Shown here: piece by piece, positions 37,404 through 45,808 of the stretch
Layout: each line of letters starts with the position of its first letter
How positions within the stretch are numbered: position 1 is the stretch's first letter
Source: Methylobacterium gregans
GTDB taxonomy: Bacteria; Pseudomonadota; Alphaproteobacteria; Rhizobiales; Beijerinckiaceae
Length of the DNA: 64,000 nucleotides
Direction of reading: 5' to 3'
Assembly: GCF_022179245.1 (NCBI RefSeq)
Contig: NZ_BPQM01000025.1
Location: 1-64,000, forward strand
Position numbers and translations under genes: made by a program
Notes under the pieces: model-generated
Told to the model about the DNA's origin: nothing
Database searches by the model: none
Seen by the model: the letters and a program-made list of their open reading frames with translations, nothing else

Positions 37404-37742
37404 TCAGGCGATGCCGGGGCCGCGGTCCTCGCCCACGATCTCGAGGGTGCGCAGCACCGCCATGCCGACCATCTCGGCATCGACGGCGCCCTCCGGCGTC
37501 GCCGGCATCACGGCAACCGCCTCGACCACCTCGCCGGCCTCGGGGCCGAGCACGACCCTGAGCACCGGCCCCTCCGGCGCGTCCGCGTCCTCGACGAGGC
37601 CGACCCGGTAACCGCCCGCGTGGCCGAGGAGGCGCAGCAGCTGCGCCGTCTCGGTGGGCGCGGGCGCCCCGGATCGGGGGCCGGATCGCGAGCCGGCTTG
37701 GGTCGTGCGGCTACCGAAGGTCGGGCGGATGACGTTGTCCAT
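37404..37742 (-). CDS. Hypothetical protein
   Basis: A 112-residue protein: a disordered basic start (MDNVIRPTFGSRTTQAGSRS) and a compact domain with LLRLLGHAGGYRVGLVEDAD, VLRVVLGPEAGEVVEAVAVM and VGMAVLRTLEIVG. The pattern of strands and a terminal helix suggests a small alpha/beta fold. No family recognised. Start chosen at the first Met of the frame. Confidence 0.55.
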   Translation of the reverse strand: MDNVIRPTFGSRTTQAGSRSGPRSGAPAPTETAQLLRLLGHAGGYRVGLVEDADAPEGPVLRVVLGPEAGEVVEAVAVMPATPEGAVDAEMVGMAVLRTLEIVGEDRGPGIA

Positions 37743-37827
37743 CCGCCGCTTGTAGCGCGAAAGCCGCGTCCGCGCGCGGCCCTGGCCGCATGACGGCGGC
37801 GCGGGGGCCGCCCCTGGAACCGCGGCG

Positions 37828-38094
37828 TCAGCGCGCTTCCGTCCAGGGCGTGACGGAGCTCGTCAGGATCTCGGCGCCCGGGTCGGTGCCGAGATCCGCC
37901 AGCGCGCCGTCCGCGTCCGGCTCCAGCCGGTCGAGGACGAAGGCCGCGGCCATCACGGCGACGGCGACGAAGAGGTACAGGGAGGCGGAGATCACGATCC
38001 GCCGCAGCAGGTCCCGAGACAGGTTCCGGCCCTCGCGCGATGACGACGCGCCCGTCCTGGCGGACATCCTGGGCGGTCTCGTGGCGGGCGACAC
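37828..38094 (-). CDS. Small single-helix membrane protein
   Basis: An 88-residue product (GTG start; an internal ATG at 38067 gives 79 residues). A basic N-terminus, one membrane helix (RIVISASLYLFVAVAVMAAA), and an acidic C-terminus (RLEPDADGALADLGTDPGAE). No family recognised. Encoded downstream of the MFS gene on the same strand, 34 bp away. Confidence 0.5.
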   Translation of the reverse strand: MSPATRPPRMSARTGASSSREGRNLSRDLLRRIVISASLYLFVAVAVMAAAFVLDRLEPDADGALADLGTDPGAEILTSSVTPWTEAR

Positions 38095-38128
38095 ATCGGG
38101 AAACGGAAAAAGCGCGCGGGGCCCCGCC

Positions 38129-39469
38129 TCAGGCCGCCTCCGCGTCCGCGTCGAGATCGCGCCCGCGCGTCTCCGGCAGCATCAGGGCGGCCACCGTTCC
38201 GACCACGCTGAAGGCCGCGAGATAGTAGGCCGGGGCCAGACGGTCGCCGCTGGCGTCGATCAGCCAGTTGACGAGATAGTTCGTGCTGCCGCCGAAGATC
38301 GAGACCGAGAGGGCGTAGACGATCGACAGCCCGGCGCTGCGCACCGCCCGCGGCAGGGATTCGGGGATGCCCACGATGATCGCCGCCGCGTTGATCGAGG
38401 AGAGGGCGGAGAGCAGGAAGGTGACGGCGTAGACGGCGAGCGCCGTGCCCTCGCGGGCCATCCACCAGAAGGCCGGCACGGCGAGCACCAGGATCGCGAC
38501 CCGCGGCCAGATCATCACCGGGCGCCGCCCCACCCGGTCGGCGAGGTAGCCGCCGAGCAGCGGGAACAGCACCGAGGCGAGGCCGAGCGCGATCGGCACC
38601 GCGCTCGACACGGTCTCGGTCAGCCCCAGCGTCGCGCCCGCATAGACCGGCATGTTGGTGCCGACCGCGTTCGAGACGGTCGAGGCCGCGATCACCACGA
38701 AGGTGAGGGCGAGGAGCCGGCCGTGCTCGGCGACGAGGCGGCGCACCACGCCCAGCGTGCTGGCGGCCGCCGCCGGGTCCTGCCCCTCGCCCGCCGTCTC
38801 CGGCAGGTGGCTGCGGATGACGAGGCCGACCGGGATCACCGCGAGGCCGAGGCCGAACATCAGGCGCCAGCCCCACGCGGCCATGGCCTGGTCCCCGACC
38901 GTGAGGGCGAGCGCCGTGGCGACGAGGCCCGCGAACAGGGCGGCGCAGCCCTGGCTGGCGATCTGCCAGCTCGCCACGAAGCCGCGGCGGCGGGGGGGCG
39001 CGGCCTCCAGCAGGAAGGCGGTGGCGGGCCCGACCTCGCCGCCGAGGGCCAGCCCCTGGATCAGCCGGCCGGCGACCACGACGACCTGCGCCCAGCCGCC
39101 GATCTGCGCGTAGGTCGGGCAGGCCGCCAGCATCAGCATGCCGAGGGCCATCAGCCCGATGGTGATCAGCATGGCGGGCTTGCGCCCGGCCCGGTCGGCG
39201 AAGGCGCCGATCAGCACGCCGCCGATGGGGCGCATCACGTAGCCGGCCCCGAACAGGGCGAGCGAGGCGAGCAGGCTGTGGGTCGGGTCCTGGGCCGGGA
39301 AGAAGGCCTCGCCGATCGCCTTGGCGAAGAAGGCGTAGACCGTGAAGTCGTAGAATTCGAGGGCGTTGCCGAGCACCACCGCCGCCACGGCCTTGCGGCC
39401 GAGGGCCGGACGGGGCGCGGGATGCGGCGGGGTGTGGGGAGGGGCGTGCGTCGCCGCGGTCGAGGCCAT
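38129..39469 (-). CDS. MFS transporter, MHS/ProP-like
   Basis: A 446-residue, 12-helix proton-coupled symporter. A His/Pro-rich tail (ATHAPPHTPPHPAPRP) precedes helix 1 (LGNALEFYDFTVYAFFAKAI). The loop 2-3 motif GAFADRAGRKPAML and QGLALGGEVGPATAFLLEAA are those of the MHS group. The second half has GGYLADRVGRRPVMI. Substrate unknown. AAGGAT just upstream of ATG 39469 marks the start. The longer frame upstream overlaps the divergent HD and FAD genes and is a shadow. Confidence 0.88.
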   Translation of the reverse strand: MASTAATHAPPHTPPHPAPRPALGRKAVAAVVLGNALEFYDFTVYAFFAKAIGEAFFPAQDPTHSLLASLALFGAGYVMRPIGGVLIGAFADRAGRKPAMLITIGLMALGMLMLAACPTYAQIGGWAQVVVVAGRLIQGLALGGEVGPATAFLLEAAPPRRRGFVASWQIASQGCAALFAGLVATALALTVGDQAMAAWGWRLMFGLGLAVIPVGLVIRSHLPETAGEGQDPAAAASTLGVVRRLVAEHGRLLALTFVVIAASTVSNAVGTNMPVYAGATLGLTETVSSAVPIALGLASVLFPLLGGYLADRVGRRPVMIWPRVAILVLAVPAFWWMAREGTALAVYAVTFLLSALSSINAAAIIVGIPESLPRAVRSAGLSIVYALSVSIFGGSTNYLVNWLIDASGDRLAPAYYLAAFSVVGTVAALMLPETRGRDLDADAEAA

Positions 39470-39640
39470 CCGGATCCTTCCGTCGTTCCGGCGGGCTTTG
39501 TAGGGCCGCGGACGGAGCGCGACAGCCCGGCCGGACGCGGCCCAGGGCTGCGCGACGGCGGGAGGGGAGCCGCCCCCCTCGCGGTTCGGCGGCCCGCCCG
39601 CTACACTCGGGCGAAGGCCGCGACGGACAGCCGACGATCC

Positions 39641-40135
39641 ATGCCGACGATCTACGAGGCGCACAGCTTCGCCGCGCTCGCCCATGCGGGCCAGCTCGAC
39701 AAGCGCGGGCAGCCCTATATCCGCCACCTGGAGCGGGTCGCGAACCGCGCCCTCGCCCGGGCCGGGCACGCCCGCAGCGTCGACCGCCTCGACGTCGACC
39801 CGCAGGCCGTGATGCAGGTGGCGCTGCTGCACGACGTGCTGGAGGATACCCCCCGCGAGGCCGCGGATCTGCGGGCGGCGGGCTTCCCCGAGGCGGTGAT
39901 CGCGGCGGTGCGCGTGCTGACCAAGCCCGCGGTGCCGATCCCCTATCCGGAGCGGATCGACGGGGTGATCGCGAGCCGCGACCTCATGGCGATCCTCGTG
40001 AAGATGTCCGACAACGAGGACAACCTCGCGCCCGACCGGGAGCTGCCGGAGGCGGGCTTCCTGCGCGAGCGCTACGCCGCCTCCTTCGCCCGCCTCAGGG
40101 AGGCGGCCGGGGCCCTCGGCTACACCGGACCCTGA
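39641..40135 (+). CDS. Small HD-domain hydrolase, MESH1/SpoT-hydrolase-like
   Basis: A 164-residue stand-alone HD protein: FAALAHAGQLDKRGQPYIRH (His29), ALLHDVLEDT (His64-Asp65, Glu68-Asp69) and ILVKMSDNEDNL (Asp124, Asn128). This layout is that of the (p)ppGpp-hydrolase half of RelA/SpoT and of the small hydrolase MESH1, without a synthetase domain. Hydrolysis of (p)ppGpp or a related nucleotide is an inference. Spacing to the following gene is 5 bp, so the two are co-transcribed. Confidence 0.8.
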   Translation: MPTIYEAHSFAALAHAGQLDKRGQPYIRHLERVANRALARAGHARSVDRLDVDPQAVMQVALLHDVLEDTPREAADLRAAGFPEAVIAAVRVLTKPAVPIPYPERIDGVIASRDLMAILVKMSDNEDNLAPDRELPEAGFLRERYAASFARLREAAGALGYTGP

Positions 40136-40140
40136 GCCGC

Positions 40141-40575
40141 ATGGCGCGTTTCGACCGGGACCGCTTCGCCAAGTGCCGCGCTCTGATGGAGAGCGGCGCG
40201 ACCGCGGGCGAGCGCGCGGCCGGGGCCGCGGCGGCCGCCCGGATCGCCGCGGCGGCGGGCCTGAGCCTCGCCGAGGCGCTGCGGCTGACGGGGGGAGGGC
40301 CGGCCCGCGAGGCGCCGAGGGGCCCGCCGCGCGAGCCGCCGCCCCGCCGACCGCGCCCCTGGGAGACGCCGCCTCTGCGCACCGACCCGATCGGCCTCGA
40401 CGAGATCCTGGCCCAGAAGGCGCGAACCGAGGCCCACCGCAAGCGCAAGGCCGCCCGCGCCGCCGCGGCCCGGCGGGCGGACCTCGTCGCCGAGGCGGCC
40501 GAGCGCGCGGCCCTGCGGGAGGCGCAGGAGGCGCGCGACCGGGCCTGGGCGGAGGCGCGCGGGAAGACGGTCTGA
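40141..40575 (+). CDS. Hypothetical Ala/Arg-rich protein
   Basis: A 144-residue protein. The first ~45 residues (FDRDRFAKCRALMESGATAG; AARIAAAAGLSLAEALRL) have a helix pair like the DUF2786 type seen in small phage-like proteins. A Pro-rich linker and a long charged Ala/Arg helix follow. Five bp after the HD gene, so probably the same transcript. Function unknown. Confidence 0.6.
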   Translation: MARFDRDRFAKCRALMESGATAGERAAGAAAAARIAAAAGLSLAEALRLTGGGPAREAPRGPPREPPPRRPRPWETPPLRTDPIGLDEILAQKARTEAHRKRKAARAAAARRADLVAEAAERAALREAQEARDRAWAEARGKTV

Positions 40576-40681
40576 GCGCGGGCGCAACCGTCGCCTGCGC
40601 GCGGGCCGGGATGCCTGCGCGCGGTGCCGGGTCTATGGAGACCGCGACAGAGCGTGGGCGCAACCGCCCGGAGGACCCGCA

Positions 40682-41947
40682 ATGGAAGAGCTGGACATCG
40701 TCGTCGTCGGAGGCGGCATGGTCGGCCTCGCCTCGGCCCTCGCGCTCGGCGAGCGCGGCCTCTCGGTGGCCCTCGTCGATCCGGGCGAGGCGCGGGCGCG
40801 CACCTCCTACGGCAATGCGGGCGTGCTGAGCCGCGGCTCGATCTTCCCGATGGCCGGTCCCGCGCTCTGGCCGAAGTTGCCGGCCTACCTGCGCAACGCC
40901 GACAGCGCCCTGCGGGTCAGGCACGCCCACCTGTTCCGGGTGGTGCCCTGGGGGCTGCACTTCCTGGCCGCGGCGCGGGAGTCGCGCTGGCGGCGGGCGG
41001 CCGCGGCGCTCGTGCCGCTCACCACCGCCGCCTATCCGGCCCACGAGCGCCTCGCGGAGCGCGCCGGGACGCGCGCGTGCCTGCGCCGCTCCGGCTGGCT
41101 GAAGCTCTACCGCACGGAGGCCGCCTTCGCGGGCGCGGCGCTGGAGCGGACGATCCTCGCCGAGCACGGCGTCTCGCTGGAAATCGTCGACGGCGCGGGT
41201 TTGCGCGACCTCGAGCCCGCCCTGGTGCGCCCCTACGCGCGGGCGATGCTGCTCCCCGAGACCGCCGCGCTCAGCGAGCCCGGCGCCCTGGTGGAGGCCT
41301 GCGAGCGGCTCTTCGCGGAAACCGGCGGGCACTACCTGCGGGGCGCCGTCACGGCGCTCGTCCCGGAAGCGGACGGCTGGCGGGTCGCCTATGCGGGCGG
41401 GACGCTCCGGGCCCGGCAGGTCGTGGTGGCGGCGGGCGCCGCCTCGGCCGAGATCCTGCGGCCGCTGGGCTACCGCTTCGCCTTCGCGGCCGAGCGCGGC
41501 TACCACCGGCACTACGCCCTGCACCCGGACAGCCCGCCGCTGACGCGCCCCGTGCTCGACACGGGCGCCGGCTCGATCATCGCCCCGATGGGGGAGGGGC
41601 GGGTGCGGGTGCTCTCGGGCGTCGAGCTGAACGCCCGCCACGCCGCGCCGGACCACCGGCAGATCGAGGCGGCGGCGCGGGAGGCGGCCGGAACGCTGCG
41701 CCTCGGCGGCCCGCTGGACAACCAGCCCTGGATGGGCTCGCGCCCCTCGACGCCGGACGGGATGCCGGTGATCGGCCGGGCGCCGCGCCATCCCGGCCTG
41801 ATCCTCGCCTTCGGCCACGGCCATATCGGCCTCTCCACCGGGCCGATCACCGGCCAACTCGTGGCCGACCTCGCCACCGGCGCCGAGCCCGCTGTGCCGC
41901 TCGCGCCCTTCGCCCCCGACCGCCTGCTGCGCCGGCCGCGCCTGTGA
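40682..41947 (+). CDS. FAD-dependent D-amino-acid dehydrogenase/oxidase (DadA-like)
   Basis: A 421-residue flavoenzyme of the DAO family. Dinucleotide-binding start VVGGGMVGLASALALGERGL, SYGNAGVLSRGSIFPM typical of DadA, the substrate-half strands VVVAAGAASAEILRPLGYRF, and the C-terminal FAD motif PSTPDGMPVIGRAPRHPGLI. Oxidative deamination of D-amino acids is the best reading. CGGAGG precedes the ATG. Followed at once by the intergenic hairpin array. Confidence 0.88.
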   Translation: MEELDIVVVGGGMVGLASALALGERGLSVALVDPGEARARTSYGNAGVLSRGSIFPMAGPALWPKLPAYLRNADSALRVRHAHLFRVVPWGLHFLAAARESRWRRAAAALVPLTTAAYPAHERLAERAGTRACLRRSGWLKLYRTEAAFAGAALERTILAEHGVSLEIVDGAGLRDLEPALVRPYARAMLLPETAALSEPGALVEACERLFAETGGHYLRGAVTALVPEADGWRVAYAGGTLRARQVVVAAGAASAEILRPLGYRFAFAAERGYHRHYALHPDSPPLTRPVLDTGAGSIIAPMGEGRVRVLSGVELNARHAAPDHRQIEAAAREAAGTLRLGGPLDNQPWMGSRPSTPDGMPVIGRAPRHPGLILAFGHGHIGLSTGPITGQLVADLATGAEPAVPLAPFAPDRLLRRPRL

Positions 41948-41957
41948 TCCTGGGATC

Positions 41958-42090
41958 CCCAAGGGGCGAGCCCCTTGGGCGGGGTCCCGGGGCAGGGCCC
42001 CGGGATTGGCCTCTCCGTCCCGGCTCCGCCGGGTCGGAGAGGCCAAATGCAGGGTTCCACCCTGCACCCGCCAAAGGTCCCGACCTTTGG
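41958..42090. repeat. Array of five consecutive hairpins
   Basis: Five perfect palindromes in 133 bp: CCCAAGGGGC/GCCCCTTGGG (41958-41979), CCCGGGGC/GCCCCGGG (41986-42004), a long stem GGCCTCTCCG/CGGAGAGGCC with an inner CCCGGC/GCCGGG (42008-42044), TGCAGGGT/ACCCTGCA (42048-42066) and CCAAAGGTC/GACCTTTGG (42071-42090). It starts right after the DadA-like stop. Probably a dispersed repeat family with terminator or mRNA-stabilising effect. Confidence 0.8.
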
Positions 42091-42164
42091 AAACCAGGAC
42101 CCGCCGCGCCTTTTCCGGCCGGTGCGGCGTTGACTCCGAGCAAAGCGTGGCCGTAGCTGGCCGG

Positions 42165-42331
42165 GACGGTTCCCTTCGGGGATCAAAAGGGAACGCGGTG
42201 AGGGCTTGTCGCCCGATGCCGCGGCTGCCCCCGCAACTGTGAGCGGCGAGCCTTCCGCCACCATGTCACTGGGCCCCGGCCCGGGAAGACGGTGAGACGG
42301 CAACGACCCGCGAGCCAGGAGACCTGCCGTC
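42165..42331 (+). promoter_or_regulatory. Cobalamin (AdoCbl) riboswitch
   Basis: The sequence follows the B12 aptamer order: closing stem GACGG/CCGTC (42165-42169 / 42327-42331), GGTTCCC...GGGAACGCGGTG, the core GCTGCCCCCGCAACTGTGAG (42224-42243), the CCAC-CACTG region, GGGAAGACGG, and GAGCCAGGAGACCTGCC at the 3' side. In front of a TonB receptor it should shut off expression when cobalamin is plentiful. The aptamer ends 334 bp before the receptor ATG, a long expression platform. Confidence 0.9.
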
Positions 42332-42571
42332 AGCCGTGGTCACACGCGAAACGCGCCGGGCGGGGTGTCCTGGCGGGTGTCGAGGCACCGCCAGGCCCAA
42401 GGGGAGCATGCCCGTGGGGCGGCGGAAGCCCAGACCTCGTTCGCGGTGACGTGCCACAAGGCCGCCCGCGCCCGCCGATGCTCGCCGTCGCCCCGTTCCC
42501 GTCCGCCCTGCCGGATCGCGCGCCCCGTTCCCGGGATCGCGCCGCCCTGCCGCCGCGCCGGGCCCAGGGTT

Positions 42572-42609
42572 GCAACATTGTTACGAACGACGATTGTAAC
42601 AATGTTACA
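42572..42609. promoter_or_regulatory. Twin palindromic operator upstream of the TonB receptor
   Basis: Two copies of a 13-15 bp palindrome: GCAACA-T-TGTTAC (42572-42584) and TGTAACA-A-TGTTACA (42595-42609), centred 24 bp apart. The inner arms also form an 11-bp perfect inverted repeat (AACATTGTTAC / GTAACAATGTT). It is strongly AT-rich in a GC-rich setting, 57 bp before the receptor start. A likely site for a dimeric repressor; which one is unknown. Confidence 0.7.
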
Positions 42610-42665
42610 TCCGCGATAGAGCCGTCGTCGGGGCGCCGCCGCGCCCGGACCGCCGAACCCGCATC

Positions 42666-44912
42666 ATGCCCAGACTCCCCCATCACGCCCGCCGCCGGTG
42701 GGCCGTGCCCGCGCGCGCGCTCCCGTTCCTCCTTCTGCCGCTGACGGGCGCCCAGGCCCAGGACCGCGCCGCCCAAGACCGCGCCGCCCAGGACCGCGCC
42801 GCCCGGGATCCCGCCATCCTCGACCGCGTCGTGCTCGACCAGATCTCGGTCGAGGGCACTGGCGTCTCGGCGACGCGCGCCGACCCGGTCGGCCTCAACC
42901 TGCGCACCCCCGACCGGGGCGCGAGCCGCCTCGGCCTGACGCCCCTGGAGACGCCCGCCAGCCTCGACATCGTGGCGGGCGAGACCGCGCGCCTGCGCGG
43001 CCAGAACACGGTCGCCGAGGCGGTGACGCAGGACGCCACCGGCATCACCACCATCGCGGCGCCCGGCAACGGCAACGGCGCCTTCACGGCCCGCGGCTTC
43101 GCGGGGCCGAACTCGGTCCAGCAGCTCTACGACGGCACCCGCCTCTATGTCGGCGCCAACACCGTCACCTTCCCGTTCGACACCTGGAACGTCGAGCGCA
43201 TCGAGGTGCTGCGCGGCCCCGCTTCGGTGCTCTACGGCGACGGCGCCATCGGCGGCGTGATCAACGTGGTGCCGAAGAAACCCGGCTTCGTGCCGATCAA
43301 CGCGGGCCGCGCCGTGATCGGCAGCGACGGCGTCGCCCGCCTCGCCCTCGATTCCGGCGGCGCGATCGGCCAGGCCGCGTTCGGCGACACCTTCGCCTAC
43401 CGGCTCAACGTCAGCGGCAACCGCGGCGACGGCTGGGTCTCGCCGATGGGGGATTTCCGCAGCCTCGCGGTCTCGGGCGCGCTGCTGTTCCGGCCGAGCG
43501 CGGACCTCGCCGTCACGCTCTCCCACGATCTCGGCTACCAGGAGCCCGAGCGCTACTGGGGCACGCCGCTGGTCGCGGGCAGGATCCCGGACCGGATCCG
43601 GTTCAACAACTACAACGTCCGCGACGCGAAGATCACCTGGGCGGACAACTGGACCCAGCTCAAGACCGAGTGGACGCCCTCGGCCGACGTCACGATCCGC
43701 AACACCGCCTACCGGCTGACCTCGCGCCGGCACTGGCTCGACGTGGAGCAGTACAGCTTCAACCGCGCCACCGGCCTCGTCGACCGGGGCGACTACCTGG
43801 AGATCTACCACAGCCAGGAACAGGTCGGTAACCGCTTCGACGCCGCCTTCCGGGGCAGCCTGTTCGGCTTCCGCAACGAATTCCTGGCGGGGTTCGACGT
43901 CAACCACATCGGCTTCCGCCACACCAACAACTTCACTTTCGACACGTCCGACAGCGTGCCGCTCGTCGGCTACGACCCGGGCTTCTTCCCCCGGGACGGG
44001 CGGGCGCGACCGGCCTACGCGACCGACACCGCACAGGCCTCGGTCTTCGCCGAGAACCGGTTGATCCTCTCCGACCGGCTCTCGTTCCTCGGCGGCGTGC
44101 GCTTCGACGCGCCGACCCTGCACCGGCAGGACCTCGTGACGGGGGACACCTTCGAGAAGACCTACCGCTCGCTCGGCTACCGCTTCGGCCTCGTCTTCAA
44201 CCCGACGCCCGACACGGCCCTCTATGCGCAAGTTGCGACAGCGACGGACCCGGTCGGCAGCCTGATCACCCTGTCGCAGTCGCTGGCCGGCTTCCGGCTC
44301 GCCACGGGGCGGCAGGTCGAGGTCGGCGCCAAGGGCATCGCGCTCGACGGCGCCCTCGACTGGACGCTGGCCGGCTACCGCATCGTGAAGGACGACCTGA
44401 TCTCGCGCCTGCCCGGCAGCGCCGCGGCCGGCGTGCAGGTCGGCAGCCAATCCTCCACGGGCGTGGAACTCGCCGCGGCCCTGCGGCTCCCCGACGGCTG
44501 GCGGCTGGAGGGCAACCTCGCGCTCCTGCGGGCGCAGTACGAGGACTTCACGCAGGTCGTGAACGGGCAGGCGGTGTCCTACGCAGGCAACCAGCCGATC
44601 GACGTGCCCGAGCGCGTGGCCAATCTCTGGGCAACGTACGCCTTCGCCCGCGACTGGGAGGCGCGGGTCGGGGTGCAGAATGTCGGCACGGTGTTCAGCG
44701 ATTTCGGCAACACCGCGCGCCGTCCGGCCTACAACCTCGTCAATCTCGGGCTCGACCATCAGGTCACGCCGGATTCGCGGCTGTCGTTGCGCGTCTACAA
44801 CCTGTTCGACCGGGTCTACGCGATCTCGGGCAACGCGGTCGGCGGGGTCGGCAGCAACTGGCTGCTCGGGCGCCCGCGCTCGGTCGAGGTCGCCTACAGC
44901 GTGGCGTGGTAG
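42666..44912 (+). CDS. TonB-dependent outer-membrane receptor
   Basis: An outer-membrane energised importer of 748 residues. Signal peptide (ALPFLLLPLTGAQAQ), a 5-residue tandem repeat AQDRA encoded by a 15-bp repeat, then the plug (TPLETPASLDIVAGETARLR; ERIEVLRGPASVLYGDGAIG; GGVINVVPKKP) and a 22-strand barrel (closing VGSNWLLGRPRSVEVAYSVA). The domain order resembles FhuA/siderophore-type receptors, but a cobalamin riboswitch upstream points to B12 or a cobinamide-type ligand. Under riboswitch and probably repressor control. Confidence 0.9.
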   Translation: MPRLPHHARRRWAVPARALPFLLLPLTGAQAQDRAAQDRAAQDRAARDPAILDRVVLDQISVEGTGVSATRADPVGLNLRTPDRGASRLGLTPLETPASLDIVAGETARLRGQNTVAEAVTQDATGITTIAAPGNGNGAFTARGFAGPNSVQQLYDGTRLYVGANTVTFPFDTWNVERIEVLRGPASVLYGDGAIGGVINVVPKKPGFVPINAGRAVIGSDGVARLALDSGGAIGQAAFGDTFAYRLNVSGNRGDGWVSPMGDFRSLAVSGALLFRPSADLAVTLSHDLGYQEPERYWGTPLVAGRIPDRIRFNNYNVRDAKITWADNWTQLKTEWTPSADVTIRNTAYRLTSRRHWLDVEQYSFNRATGLVDRGDYLEIYHSQEQVGNRFDAAFRGSLFGFRNEFLAGFDVNHIGFRHTNNFTFDTSDSVPLVGYDPGFFPRDGRARPAYATDTAQASVFAENRLILSDRLSFLGGVRFDAPTLHRQDLVTGDTFEKTYRSLGYRFGLVFNPTPDTALYAQVATATDPVGSLITLSQSLAGFRLATGRQVEVGAKGIALDGALDWTLAGYRIVKDDLISRLPGSAAAGVQVGSQSSTGVELAAALRLPDGWRLEGNLALLRAQYEDFTQVVNGQAVSYAGNQPIDVPERVANLWATYAFARDWEARVGVQNVGTVFSDFGNTARRPAYNLVNLGLDHQVTPDSRLSLRVYNLFDRVYAISGNAVGGVGSNWLLGRPRSVEVAYSVAW

Positions 44913-45056
44913 GGGGCGCCCGCGGACGCCCCGCGAAAGGCGGGCCCGCCGCGGCCGTGCCGGGCGGGCCCGAAGTCTGCTCCGAGCCCGCAGCTTAGCG
45001 CGCGGCTCCGGGTGCGCCACGGCGCGGAAGGCTTAAGCCCGGCCGGCGCGGGAGGC

Positions 45057-45452
45057 TTAGACCCGGCCGGGCCGGGCCGCCGGGCGCAGGAGGTGCAGCC
45101 GGGTGAGGATGCGGGTGAAGACCTGGGCGGCGAGCCAGCCGAAGCCGCCCCCTGCCGCCTTGACCAGGAAATCCGCGCCGCGCCCGTGCCGGGTGGGCTG
45201 GACGAGCTGGGCCAGTTCCAGCAGCCCCGCCGCCGCGACGGTGAGCGCCAGCACCGCGAGGCGACGGCGCGGGTAGCCGCAGGCGAAGAGGAAGCCGAGC
45301 AGGGCGAAGGCGCCGAAGCGCTCGGCGGAGACGGGCAGGGCGGTTTCGGGCCGCAGGCCGATCGGGGCCGCGGTCACGACGGCGAGCGCGGCGAGAAGCC
45401 CCCAGGCCAGGACACGCGCGAGCATCCGGAAATGAGACGGTGTGTTGGACAT
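45057..45452 (-). CDS. VanZ-family membrane protein
   Basis: A 131-residue membrane protein with about four helices (LARVLAWGLLAALAVVTAAP; FGAFALLGFLFACGYPRRRL; AVLALTVAAAGLLELAQLVQ; DFLVKAAGGGFGWLAAQVFT). The ELAQLVQPTRHGRGADFLVK segment is the VanZ-type signature. The role of bacterial VanZ-like proteins outside vancomycin clusters is unknown. Divergent from the 49-aa gene. Confidence 0.75.
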   Translation of the reverse strand: MSNTPSHFRMLARVLAWGLLAALAVVTAAPIGLRPETALPVSAERFGAFALLGFLFACGYPRRRLAVLALTVAAAGLLELAQLVQPTRHGRGADFLVKAAGGGFGWLAAQVFTRILTRLHLLRPAARPGRV

Positions 45453-45611
45453 CGGACCGCCTACGCAACAGCCGCGCCGGGGTCAAACGCCCGGCACCGG
45501 CCCGGTGCGCAACGGCACGCCCCGACGGCGCGGTCACCGCTAGCCTGACTCTCGTCGACGAAGCGTCGGCCGACGGTTCGGTCACCATCCCGACCGATGC
45601 AGGAGGTCCCC

Positions 45612-45761
45612 ATGATCGCCGTGACGGCGCGACGGATTCTCACCCTGCTGGCGCTCGTTGCCCCGGCATCCGGCCGGCCCTGCCGGGAGGCCGGCCGCGT
45701 GCCCGGACGGGAGGCAGGCGCCGCCGTCCCCGACGCGGTCGTGTTCCGGCACTACCTGTAA
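45612..45761 (+). CDS. Putative 49-aa secreted or membrane mini-protein
   Basis: A 49-residue frame with a short hydrophobic N-terminus (MIAVTARRILTLLALVAPAS) and a soluble tail with one Cys, ending in VVFRHYL. AGGAGG sits 5 nt before the ATG, one of the best ribosome sites in this region. No family recognised. Divergent from the VanZ gene. Confidence 0.55.
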   Translation: MIAVTARRILTLLALVAPASGRPCREAGRVPGREAGAAVPDAVVFRHYL

Positions 45762-45808
45762 GATGTGCTGCTGAACCGGAGATCCGGACCAGCCATCCGG
45801 GTACCCGG

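Noticed and set aside
42330-45020. 896-codon minus-strand frame opposite the TonB receptor
   Set aside because: Antisense shadow; it would also run through the regulatory region and operator.
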